DNA of 64,000 nucleotides from an uncultured Sutterella sp. GTDB taxonomy: Bacteria > Pseudomonadota > Gammaproteobacteria > Burkholderiales > Burkholderiaceae_F. The position numbers and the translations under genes are program-made. Within the stretch, counting starts at the first letter, position 1; every line of letters starts with the position of its first letter. Where the stretch lies: the NCBI GenBank assembly GCA_905197905.1, contig CAJKAP010000004.1, forward strand, positions 62,001-126,000, in the 5' to 3' direction. The notes under the pieces are model-generated. The model saw only the letters and a list, made by a program, of their open reading frames with translations. It was not told the DNA's origin and searched no databases. This document shows, one piece after another, positions 17,156 to 25,129 of this stretch.

Positions 17156-19498
17156 ATGACAGACAATATTTCCCAAACGGGACCATTCAACGCCAATCGC
17201 TGGGGCATTACCCGTGCCACAGTGGAAAACGGTCGTATTGTGTCCCTCACCCCGATTGCAGAAGACGCTGCCCCCTCGCCTTTGCTCGATCGCTTGGCGG
17301 CGCTTCCCTTTAACCCCCAACGTATTCGTCGCCCGGCAGTGCGCCGTGGTTACTTAACCGCGGGCTCCGCCTCTCGCGAGGGTCGTGGCGCAGATGACTT
17401 TGTTGAGGTCGATTGGGACACCGCTTTGACGCTCGCCGCCAAAGCACTTCGAGAAACGTACGATCAGTATGGTCCGCAGTCCGTCTGGGGCCATGCCTAC
17501 GGCTGGATGAACACAGGACACGTGCAAGGTGCACGCCCGCTCCTTCACCGTTTGCTCAATAGCCTCGGTGGCTTTATTCCGCTTAAAAATAGCTACTCCA
17601 ACGCCGCCATTTCGATTATTCAGACGCATATTGTGGGAGACCGCGATCCGCGTGCAACCGACTGGGAAAGTGTGCTTCACCACTCGGAGCGTATCCTTTT
17701 CTGGGGCGCAGATCCCGTGCGCACAAACGATGTGGATTGGTTTACGTCGCTGCACCAAAGTCGCGCCCATACCTTGTCGCTTAAAAACCGCCCCGATATT
17801 AAGACTTATAGCGTCAATCCGATCGTGACCGATACCGCGCTTGAAGTGGGTTCAGAAAATATTCGCCCCTTCCCTGGCACGGACGCCGCAATTCTCTCGG
17901 CGATGATCTACGTCTTGATTGAAGAAAAGCTCGCTGACTGGCAGTTTGTGCACACCTACACAGTGGGTGGCGATGAGTTGGCTGACGATATCCTGGGGAA
18001 AAACGACGGAATCCCCAAAACGCCTGAATGGGCAGAAAAGATTTCTGGCGTTCCAGCGGAAACGATTCGTGCGTTAACACGCGATATTGCGGCTCACCGC
18101 ACCATGATCATGATGGGCTGGGGTCCACAGCGCCTAGAAAACGGGGAACAAACCCCGTGGTTAGGTTGGGCCTTAGCGGCTTTCTTGGGTCAGATTGGGT
18201 TACCTGGTGGCGGGATTGGCACCAACTACCACTATAACCAAGGGGGCATTGCGCCCACCCCGCGTGGCGCCATTTTAAAAGGCATTCCGACGGATCCTTT
18301 GGGTAAGGCGCGTGCTCGCTTTGCCGCGGGCCTTCAACCCCTTCCTGTGGCGCGCGTCGCAGATGCGCTCTTGGAACCCGGTAAAACCATCGACTTTGAT
18401 GGCGTGAAAGTCACCTACCCTGAAGTGCATTTAGTCTTCTGGACGGGTGGCAATCCCTTTACGCACCATCCCGATACCAACCGTTTAGCTCGTGCCTTTA
18501 AAAAGCCCGACACCGTGATTGTCTCGGATATTAATTGGACGGCAACGGCGCGTCACGCCGATATTGTGCTCCCAGCTTGCACCAATTTTGAAATGAGCGA
18601 CATCACTCGCATTGGCGGTCGCTCCAACGATGGGATTGTGTTTACCGAAGCAGTGCTCCCGATTCAAGGCGAATCGCGCACGAATTACGAGATTTTCCGT
18701 GGACTCGCGGCAAAGTTGGGCTTGGAAGAAGTCTTCACCGAAGGCTTGACTGCGGAAGGCTGGCGCGAGCGCCTCTACAATGAAGCGCGTGCGGATAGTG
18801 TGATTCGTGGAGCAGAGTTGCCGCCTTACGAAGAAGCGCGCCAGAAAGGGCTGATTCTTTTTGAACGCGCGCAGGACACCAGAGGCTATACGCCTTTTGT
18901 GGCCTTAAGAGACTTCCGCAAAGCGCCAGACGAACATCCCTTGAATACGCTCTCAGGCAAGATTGAGCTTGCTTCCGAAAAAATTCGTGGATTTAATTAC
19001 GCCGACGTTGCCCCCTATCCTCGCTTTGTGCCGCCCACGGAAGGCGCTGGAAAAACGACAGAAGAGTTCCCATTCGTACTTCTGTCTTCTAAGAGCGCAC
19101 GACGCCTCCATAGCCAATTGGATAGCTCACTCACGGAAGCTTATGGGGCTGAGCCCTGCCACATTAATCCAGTGGATGCCGCCAAGCTTGGCATTGCACA
19201 CGGGGATACGGTCGTGGTGAAGAGTGCGCGTGGGCAGACGCTCCTCGCAGCAGACGTCACGGACCGCATCCGTCCTGGTGTGGTAGCCGTCGATAATGGC
19301 TCCTGGTACATTCCGAAGAATGACCCCCAATTAGGACTCCTTGATACGCATGGCGCTGCGAACACGTTAACGCGTGATATTCCCACTTCGAGCCTCGCTC
19401 AGGGAAATGTTTCTTCTGGAGCGTCGGTTTCGGTAGCAAAATACACGGGACCTTATTCGCCCGCTGAGCCAGTGGAATTGCCGCGTGGCATTCACTAA
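17156..19498 (+). CDS. Molybdopterin oxidoreductase, DMSO reductase type III (BisC/TorA-like), cytoplasmic
   Basis: A 780-residue bis-molybdopterin enzyme of the BisC/TorA/DorA group. The start WGITRATVENGRIVSLTPI is typical. The Tyr and Trp of AYGWMN correspond to the active-site Tyr/Trp pair of DMSO reductase, and the serine in NSYSNAA is the expected molybdenum ligand. No iron-sulfur cysteines and no twin-arginine signal are seen, which fits cytoplasmic BisC-like enzymes reducing biotin or methionine sulfoxide better than periplasmic TorA. The ATG at 17156 is chosen over a TTG 12 bases earlier; no good ribosome binding site is visible for either. It appears to stand alone, with no cytochrome or chaperone gene beside it. 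Confidence 0.85.
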   Translation: MTDNISQTGPFNANRWGITRATVENGRIVSLTPIAEDAAPSPLLDRLAALPFNPQRIRRPAVRRGYLTAGSASREGRGADDFVEVDWDTALTLAAKALRETYDQYGPQSVWGHAYGWMNTGHVQGARPLLHRLLNSLGGFIPLKNSYSNAAISIIQTHIVGDRDPRATDWESVLHHSERILFWGADPVRTNDVDWFTSLHQSRAHTLSLKNRPDIKTYSVNPIVTDTALEVGSENIRPFPGTDAAILSAMIYVLIEEKLADWQFVHTYTVGGDELADDILGKNDGIPKTPEWAEKISGVPAETIRALTRDIAAHRTMIMMGWGPQRLENGEQTPWLGWALAAFLGQIGLPGGGIGTNYHYNQGGIAPTPRGAILKGIPTDPLGKARARFAAGLQPLPVARVADALLEPGKTIDFDGVKVTYPEVHLVFWTGGNPFTHHPDTNRLARAFKKPDTVIVSDINWTATARHADIVLPACTNFEMSDITRIGGRSNDGIVFTEAVLPIQGESRTNYEIFRGLAAKLGLEEVFTEGLTAEGWRERLYNEARADSVIRGAELPPYEEARQKGLILFERAQDTRGYTPFVALRDFRKAPDEHPLNTLSGKIELASEKIRGFNYADVAPYPRFVPPTEGAGKTTEEFPFVLLSSKSARRLHSQLDSSLTEAYGAEPCHINPVDAAKLGIAHGDTVVVKSARGQTLLAADVTDRIRPGVVAVDNGSWYIPKNDPQLGLLDTHGAANTLTRDIPTSSLAQGNVSSGASVSVAKYTGPYSPAEPVELPRGIH

Positions 19499-19518
19499 AC
19501 GTTAATGGCTTCCTTTTG

Positions 19519-19555
19519 AGTCCTGAGAGAGTTTTCCGCTTTCTCGGGACTTTTT
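19519..19555 (+). terminator. Terminator after molybdoenzyme gene
   Basis: AGTCCTGAGAGAG against CTTTCTCGGGACT (two wobbles) around a 7-base loop, then TTTTT. Confidence 0.8.
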
Positions 19556-19578
19556 CTTTGGAAAAAAAGAAAGGCGAA

Positions 19579-19618
19579 AAAAATCCTCTCTAAGCGCGAA
19601 CACCTAAAGAGGATTTTT
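19579..19618 (-). terminator. Terminator after betT
   Basis: AAAAATCCTCT and AGAGGATTTTT form a stem flanked by A and T runs. On the minus strand it directly follows the betT stop. Confidence 0.75.
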
Positions 19619-19635
19619 GAGTTTCTAACTAGCGA

Positions 19636-21657
19636 TTAGGCAGCCACAGGGCGATTCACCATACGCAAGAAGGAAAGATGTTTTTCGTACTGATCGAGCA
19701 CATCGTGAATAATCTGCTCGCGACTCCAACCCATCAAGTCGTAGTCCTGACCACCTTCCTTTAAGAAGACTTCGGCACGCACGTAGGTAGGTTCTTCGTC
19801 TTCATCGCGATCTGGGTCAGCCATCGTGAATTCTGGATTGCCGTAACCCACCAGACGCACTTCGTAGAGGAAGTCAGTCACATCGGGGAAGTGCACCACT
19901 AAGGAAGCACGATCTTTGACGAGATTCATACTCGCATCCAACCCTTCATCCTTAAAGGCCGCCACGACATCATTCATCGAAGGCTTAATCGTCTCGTTAA
20001 AGTACGCTTTCACCTGATCGTAAGATGGATAATGCACGATCACGCCTAAGCGACGACGCCAACCTTCGGGGTTACGATAGAGCGACGGCGCCACATTCGT
20101 AATCTGATGGCTCTGACGCTTAAAGTCGTCGATACGCAAGGCTTTCAAAAGACCATAAAGCGCGATCAAAAGGACCACCGCGAAAGGCAGCGCCGAGAGA
20201 AGCGTCAACGTTTGCAGTGCCTGCAAGCCACCTGCCCAGAGGAGCACCATCGCGCCCAAGCCAGAGAGCGCACTCCAGAAAACGCGCTGCTTCGCGGGCG
20301 TCTTACGAATACCACCGCTAGCCAAGGCATCAGCCACGAAAGCGCCCGAGTCAGCCGAGGTAACAAAGAAGATCACCACCATGAGCATGCCAATCACTGA
20401 GAGCAACTGCGTCATCGGGAAGTATTCAAAGAACTTAAAGAGTGCCGTCGAGACATCAGCCTTCACGCTCGTGGCTAAGTCAGCGCCCACGCCAGACATA
20501 ATGAGTTCAATGGCGGAGTTACCAAAGGCCGTCATCCAGAGAAGCGTAAAGCCAGCCGGAATCAAGAGCACACCGCTCACGAATTCACGAATTGTACGAC
20601 CGCGGGAGATTCGAGCGATAAAGAGACCCACAAAGGGCGACCAAGAAATCCACCAACCCCAGTAGAGAAGCGTCCAACCGCCTAACCAGTTGCTGGACTT
20701 CGGCTCATAGGCGTAAAGGTTGAAGGTTTTGCTCACAATGCCAGACATATAAAGACCGACATTTTCCACAAAGTGCTTCAAAAGACTAGACGTGGGACCC
20801 AGGGCAAAGACCAAAATCAAGAGCATCACGGCAAGCCACAAGTTGGCCTGCGAGAGAAGTTTAATGCCCTTGTTAAGTCCAGAGGCAGCAGAGGTTGCGG
20901 CAATCGCGGTAATGACGACAATCAAAATCGACTGAATTTCAATTCCAATCGGCGCGTCCACCAAGTAGTGAAGACCACTGTTGAGCTGCAAAACGCCAAA
21001 GCCCAAAGACGTTGCCACCCCAAAGACCGTGCCCAAAATGGCAAAGATATCAACGGCGTTACCCATCCAACCGTGAATGCGATCTCCGATTAAAGGATAG
21101 AGCGCACTACGAAGCGTCAGGGGAAGTGCATGACGGTAGCCAAAGTAAGCGAGCATTAAGCCGACCGACGCGTAAATAGCCCAAGCGTGTAAGCCCCAGT
21201 GAAAGAACGTGAGCTCAAGTGCATCACGCGCTGCTTGCACGGTGCCACCAGCGCCCGTAGGCGGTTCCAAGAAGTGCATGACAGGCTCTGCCACGCCAAA
21301 GAACATAATCCCGATACCCATCCCGGTCGAAAAGAGCATGGCAAACCAGGTCACCAAGTCGTAGTCTGGTTTGGCATGATCTGGTCCTAAGCGAATGTCA
21401 CCAAAGCGAGAAAAACTCAGGTAGACCATCCCGACGAGGATCACCCCAACGGCAAGAATGTAGAACCAAGAGAGGTCATGGAAGATGCGGGTTTGAATGT
21501 GACCCAACACGGCGTTAAGCGTATCAGGCATCAGAGCAGCCATCAAAATCACAATGATGGAAAGAAGGCTAGCTGGCCAGAAGACGGCAGGATTAACTTT
21601 CCAACCGCGCAAAAGACCTTTAGCGGGTGCAGTGCTAGGCGTTGTTTGATTTGGCAT
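19636..21657 (-). CDS. betT: BetT-type BCCT choline/betaine transporter
   Basis: A 673-residue secondary transporter of the betaine-choline-carnitine family, almost the length of E. coli BetT (677). Twelve helices are expected. The substrate-site region reads WTLLYWGWWISWSPFVGLFI, the BCCT signature with its tryptophan box, and GMGIGIMFFGVAEP is the glycine-rich stretch of helix 3. Unlike sodium-coupled BetP it has a long cytoplasmic C-terminal domain (about residues 510-673), which in BetT controls osmotic activation of proton-coupled choline uptake. No betaine-synthesis genes lie next to it; the aldehyde dehydrogenase at 60795 is far away. Confidence 0.88.
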   Translation of the reverse strand: MPNQTTPSTAPAKGLLRGWKVNPAVFWPASLLSIIVILMAALMPDTLNAVLGHIQTRIFHDLSWFYILAVGVILVGMVYLSFSRFGDIRLGPDHAKPDYDLVTWFAMLFSTGMGIGIMFFGVAEPVMHFLEPPTGAGGTVQAARDALELTFFHWGLHAWAIYASVGLMLAYFGYRHALPLTLRSALYPLIGDRIHGWMGNAVDIFAILGTVFGVATSLGFGVLQLNSGLHYLVDAPIGIEIQSILIVVITAIAATSAASGLNKGIKLLSQANLWLAVMLLILVFALGPTSSLLKHFVENVGLYMSGIVSKTFNLYAYEPKSSNWLGGWTLLYWGWWISWSPFVGLFIARISRGRTIREFVSGVLLIPAGFTLLWMTAFGNSAIELIMSGVGADLATSVKADVSTALFKFFEYFPMTQLLSVIGMLMVVIFFVTSADSGAFVADALASGGIRKTPAKQRVFWSALSGLGAMVLLWAGGLQALQTLTLLSALPFAVVLLIALYGLLKALRIDDFKRQSHQITNVAPSLYRNPEGWRRRLGVIVHYPSYDQVKAYFNETIKPSMNDVVAAFKDEGLDASMNLVKDRASLVVHFPDVTDFLYEVRLVGYGNPEFTMADPDRDEDEEPTYVRAEVFLKEGGQDYDLMGWSREQIIHDVLDQYEKHLSFLRMVNRPVAA

Positions 21658-22444
21658 AGGTTAAGCGATTCTCCAAAAATTCACTCTGGCCTTGGGAGCG
21701 CAAAGCTTGGCAGCACACCAAGCAAAGCGAAAAATCCCCAAGCGAGGCTATTTAACACAGTGCGAAAGAGAGGACTGTTAAAGCAATTAGTGCGACTTTC
21801 TCGAGCAACAGTGGCTCGTGAGAAAAATCCTTTGAGTCAAAAGGACGGAGTGGTCGACTCTCTTTTGGCTAATTGAGTTGAGAGGCCATGAGGCGCTTCT
21901 CAAAAATGAAGGTGCGAAACTAAAGCGAAACGGTCTTTCGCTCGAAGCATTCCCGCTGGCAACCTAGAACGGCTCCTTTGGCGTTCTTTCTTTAGGAGAG
22001 CCTAAAATCACACATTGCGTGAGGACTCTTCTCTTTTCGGCTCGCAGAGAATGCAATATCGCAAACCTGATTCATGAACACGTCTTTGTGTTCGACGGCA
22101 TATAGGATAACACAGGCTTTTCTCTCCCCTCCCCTTTAAGGGGGATTCTGGGGGTAAAGCCGAGGGGGATAAAAAGAGGGACTTTAGGGGAAACCCTTAA
22201 ATCACAAGGGTTCGAGATTGTAGGAAAATTTTACATATTTGTGTCAGCTTTTTGAAAAAGATTGCCCATTTTGAGAGAAAGCGGAAGCTACTCCGTCAAA
22301 ATCTCGTCAAAAAATCGGTCTTTCAAAACTTGGCACGAAAAGATAAATCGCTGACGTTAAATAGTCTGATTTTGAATTGGGTTTTTCGCGCACACTCGGG
22401 AAAAGCGTGAAGTCAAATAGCGGACCTTCTCTGATTTGAAATAC
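21658..22444. other. Long intergenic region between betT and hns
   Basis: About 790 bases with no supported gene. It should contain the betT promoter. The middle (22131-22212) has an unusual run of G-clusters and short hairpins, listed separately. The remainder is AT-rich without recognisable structure. Confidence 0.55.
22131..22212. repeat. G-run cluster with flanking hairpins
   Basis: The palindrome CCCCTT-T-AAGGGG begins the stretch. Five G-runs follow on the plus strand at 22140-22144, 22150-22154, 22164-22168, 22178-22180 and 22187-22190, with spacers of 5 to 9 bases. A small stem AACCCTT/AAGGGTT ends it. The G-runs could support a loose quadruplex. Function unknown. Confidence 0.4.
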
Positions 22445-22476
22445 AAAAAAGGAGGAAAGCTTAATACCTTCCTCCT
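22445..22476 (-). terminator. Terminator after hns
   Basis: AGGAGGAA and TTCCTCCT around an 11-base loop. On the minus strand the stem is followed by six U, about 20 bases past the hns stop. Confidence 0.85.
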
Positions 22477-22497
22477 CTTTCGAGAATCAAGTGTTTA

Positions 22498-22815
22498 TCA
22501 ATGCTTGATCAAGAAATCTTCTAATTTCTTGCCAGCTTTCTTGACTTCTTCAACCCACTTCGGCGTGCGACCGCGACCGGTCCACATTTCGCCCTGCGGG
22601 CCACGATATTTCGGACGAACCGGGCCACGACGGCCTTTACGCAACGGTTCAACTTCCCCGAAATGGAAGTCCGTGGGCTGGAGCGAGAACTGATTAATGA
22701 TGGACTGTGCCTGACGAATAGCGTCATCACGCAAAGCCTTGCGACGATTTGTCACTTCGAGTTCAAGGGCTTCAAGTTCAAGAAGCTCTTTTTGCATGTC
22801 TTTTTTTTCAGCCAT
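22498..22815 (-). CDS. hns: H-NS family nucleoid protein
   Basis: A 105-residue H-NS-type DNA-binding protein. Residues 1-50 form the charged coiled-coil oligomerisation region (ELLELEALELEVTNRRKALR). The C-terminus has the DNA-binding loop KYRGPQGEMWTGRGRTPKWV (about 69-88), matching the YRDP...TWSGRGRxPxW signature with its minor-groove QGR-type hook as GRGR. It silences AT-rich, often acquired, DNA. An AGGAG seven bases before the ATG supports the start. The AT-rich spacer upstream could be self-regulated. Confidence 0.93.
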   Translation of the reverse strand: MAEKKDMQKELLELEALELEVTNRRKALRDDAIRQAQSIINQFSLQPTDFHFGEVEPLRKGRRGPVRPKYRGPQGEMWTGRGRTPKWVEEVKKAGKKLEDFLIKH

Positions 22816-23597
22816 GGAGGGTCTCCTGATGGATGCTGTGCTTCACTTTTTGGGGAGAAGACACGATGTCGTTTTGAATCACTCTTAGAGAGATACTTGA
22901 CAGCTCGTCAGCTACCGAGACTGGTGCTCTAGGTGCTCTAGGCGAACCAGCTCTCTATAAGAAGGATTCTATTTAAGGAAAATAGAAGAGAATCGTTCTC
23001 TTTTTCAAATAACTTTCTTGTTGAGAAAGATTATCAGATAGAGGGTTCTCTTAATGAATGCTATTATAACTAAAATTTTTCTTTTTTCTAGTATTAAACC
23101 TTGTCTTTTGATAAAAAACAATATCTCTTTTGACTAAGTCTTTCATTTTTCGAGGTTTTTCTCTTCTCCCTTTCCTTCTTACTAAAGCGGTATTTAGCCT
23201 TTTGCCTTCTTTTTAGCAAAAAGTGGCTCTTCTTAAAAGGTTATATCACCTAGCTATTAACCCTAGTATTGACATCTTTTTTCTCAGCATTATCTCTCGT
23301 TAATGGCGAGAAAAGATAAGTTTTTTAGCTTTGAATCTTTTTCTTTTTGACGAGGTTTTGACTTTTTCTCAAGGTTTTTTGACGCATTTCGCCTTTTAGA
23401 GGCTTTCTTTAACTTAGCGCTCGCGTGTACAATGTGAGCTGTTGGTAAAAAGCCAACGCCAAAACCCCGACAAAAAATTCTTTTTGACTCTCACGAAAAG
23501 CGCTCCTTTTGCCTCTCCCCCTCTTTCTTCTCGCTCCAAGCTTTTACGAGAAGACAAAGAGAAAGCAAAAACTGAGGTCAGCAAAATCGTGAGTACC
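22816..23597. other. AT-rich divergent region between hns and exported-protein gene
   Basis: About 780 bases, T-rich on the plus strand, with no supported gene. It holds one copy of CTAGCTATTAACCCTA (23250-23265), immediately followed by TTGACA (23269-23274) with TATCTC 16 bases later, a possible promoter for the plus-strand genes. The compositional bias is the kind H-NS binds. Confidence 0.5.
23250..23265 (+). repeat. Shared intergenic motif CTAGCTATTAACCCTA, copy 1
   Basis: A 16-base sequence identical to one upstream of larA (34687-34702). Shorter matches (ATTAACCCTA, CTAACCCTA) lie at 6015 and 10287, also between genes. It sits directly before a TTGACA, so it may be a regulator site. Confidence 0.4.
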
Positions 23598-24140
23598 ATG
23601 TCTATGAAGCCGACTACTTTTGAGATTCGCCGCCGCTATTTAGGTGCCTGTCTTTGTGCGATGGGTTTAGGGGTGCTCACTCAACCCCTTCCCCTACACG
23701 CTGCCTCGATTTCGGTGGGGACGAGCAAAAACGTACCCCTCGCCTTACCTGAGCCTCACCACATTGAGCAAAAGCTCACCGAAGCGCAGGTGCGCGAGAT
23801 TATTGTGGAGATTGCCTCTCGTCTACACTGGCGTATTCTCTGCCAGATTATGCCTAACGAAGTGCGCATGGTATATTTGCGAGGCGACCGCCTCGAGCTG
23901 GACGTCAACGTCCGCTATACGGCAAGCGAATTTCGTATTGAATACTTGGGCAGTCGTGGGCTTTATGAAGAAAAACACCCAGACGGCTCAATTACGCTCT
24001 CCCCCAAAGGCAATCACCTTTTGGCGGACTTGGATCGTGTGATTACGCGTCGTCTCACCTCTGGGCTTCCTGCGCCATCGGAATTCTTTAAAGAAGCGAT
24101 GGATGGTAAGAAAGAAGCAGCGCATGGTAAAAAACACTAA
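23598..24140 (+). CDS. Exported protein of unknown function
   Basis: A 180-residue protein I do not recognise. From the ATG at 23598 it has a basic n-region with three arginines and a Tat-like start (RRRYLGACL), a hydrophobic stretch, and LHAAS as a cleavage site near residue 38. The mature part is one small domain: a helix (QVREIIVEIASRL), then alternating strands (VRMVYLRGDRLELDVNVRY, FRIEYLGSRGLYEE), then a C-terminal helix and a Lys/His-rich tail GKKEAAHGKKH. A longer reading frame upstream is rejected because it lacks a signal peptide at its start. It overlaps the start of the next gene. Confidence 0.7.
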   Translation: MSMKPTTFEIRRRYLGACLCAMGLGVLTQPLPLHAASISVGTSKNVPLALPEPHHIEQKLTEAQVREIIVEIASRLHWRILCQIMPNEVRMVYLRGDRLELDVNVRYTASEFRIEYLGSRGLYEEKHPDGSITLSPKGNHLLADLDRVITRRLTSGLPAPSEFFKEAMDGKKEAAHGKKH

Positions 24141-24969
24141 CGCCGACAATTTTCATCCCGTACTTACGCCTTCTGATGGGCTCACACTTCGCGCTGTGAG
24201 CCTTTCGGAAGGTGATAAAGCCTCCCTGCCAGAGGATTCATCCTGCTGGCTCTTTTTTGCGCATACAGAAAACCCGCTATCTCCCGAAGTCTTGGCGGCG
24301 CTTCTCGCCCAACTCCCTGCTGAAACCAGCGCGGCACTCTCGCGCTTTAAGCACCCTGTGCGCTACCAAGAGGCCGTTCTAGGTCGTGCACTCTCAGAGC
24401 TTTTAGCGCGCCTCACGGGCTACCGCCTTAAAGAAGAGCTCCCCTATAGTCCTTTACTCCTCTCGGACACTTCAGAAAAAGCCGCAACGCTCACCCTCTC
24501 GCACAACACCTATCTTGGAAAAAGTACGGTATTGGCTGGTCTGGGAGAGCTCACAGAAGAGCCACCCGCCTTTGCTCTAGATGTGGAAGCGATGAGAGAG
24601 CGCGCCAACATTCCTGAACTCTTAGCGCACAGCTTTGCGCCAGAAATTGGCGAGCGTATTAGCGCTGCGATGGGAAGGGCGAGCGACGAGGATCGACTTT
24701 CGCTTTTTTATCGCGCCTGGGGCGAGCATGAATGTGCGGTGAAGCTTAATCGTGGGAAAAGCGGCTACCGCGTCCTACCCCATGAGAGTGCTTGGGCTGT
24801 GGTCAGTGACTGTGGTGTGGCGCTCACGACTCACACCATTCGTTACGCCGAAACGCTTTTTACCCTTGTGGGCGATGCGCGTCTTTTCGCGCGCCCTCTT
24901 CTTTGCGCAGCACTAACGCCTGAAGCGCTTCTCGCAATCCTGCGTGCGACTTCTCGCACAATTCGCTAA
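24124..24969 (+). CDS. 4'-phosphopantetheinyl transferase superfamily protein
   Basis: A 281-residue Sfp/AcpT-type phosphopantetheinyl transferase homolog. The family attaches phosphopantetheine from CoA to carrier proteins. The magnesium motif reads FALDVEAM (D and E kept, normally GIDIE). The second motif reads YRAWGEHECAVKLNRGKSGY, where W-x2-x-E-x4-K is recognisable but altered from WTLKEA...K. SHNTYLGKSTVLAG replaces the usual SHS..G segment. Catalytic competence is therefore uncertain. The start overlaps the preceding gene; another ATG at 24103 is possible. It may serve the main acyl carrier protein because no secondary-metabolite cluster is near. Confidence 0.72.
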   Translation: MVKNTNADNFHPVLTPSDGLTLRAVSLSEGDKASLPEDSSCWLFFAHTENPLSPEVLAALLAQLPAETSAALSRFKHPVRYQEAVLGRALSELLARLTGYRLKEELPYSPLLLSDTSEKAATLTLSHNTYLGKSTVLAGLGELTEEPPAFALDVEAMRERANIPELLAHSFAPEIGERISAAMGRASDEDRLSLFYRAWGEHECAVKLNRGKSGYRVLPHESAWAVVSDCGVALTTHTIRYAETLFTLVGDARLFARPLLCAALTPEALLAILRATSRTIR

Positions 24970-25129
24970 CGAATTGGCTTTAGATACACACTCATTTTCT
25001 TCCTCGCACGCCAGAAGTCGCGCTCTTCCATTAAAATAGGAAAGATTTTCGTTTACGCCACAAAAGAAAGCCACGTCGCGTCGGCTTTCTCTTGAGGCGT
25101 TGCCTTCTTTTCTCTTCTCTGATCAAAAC

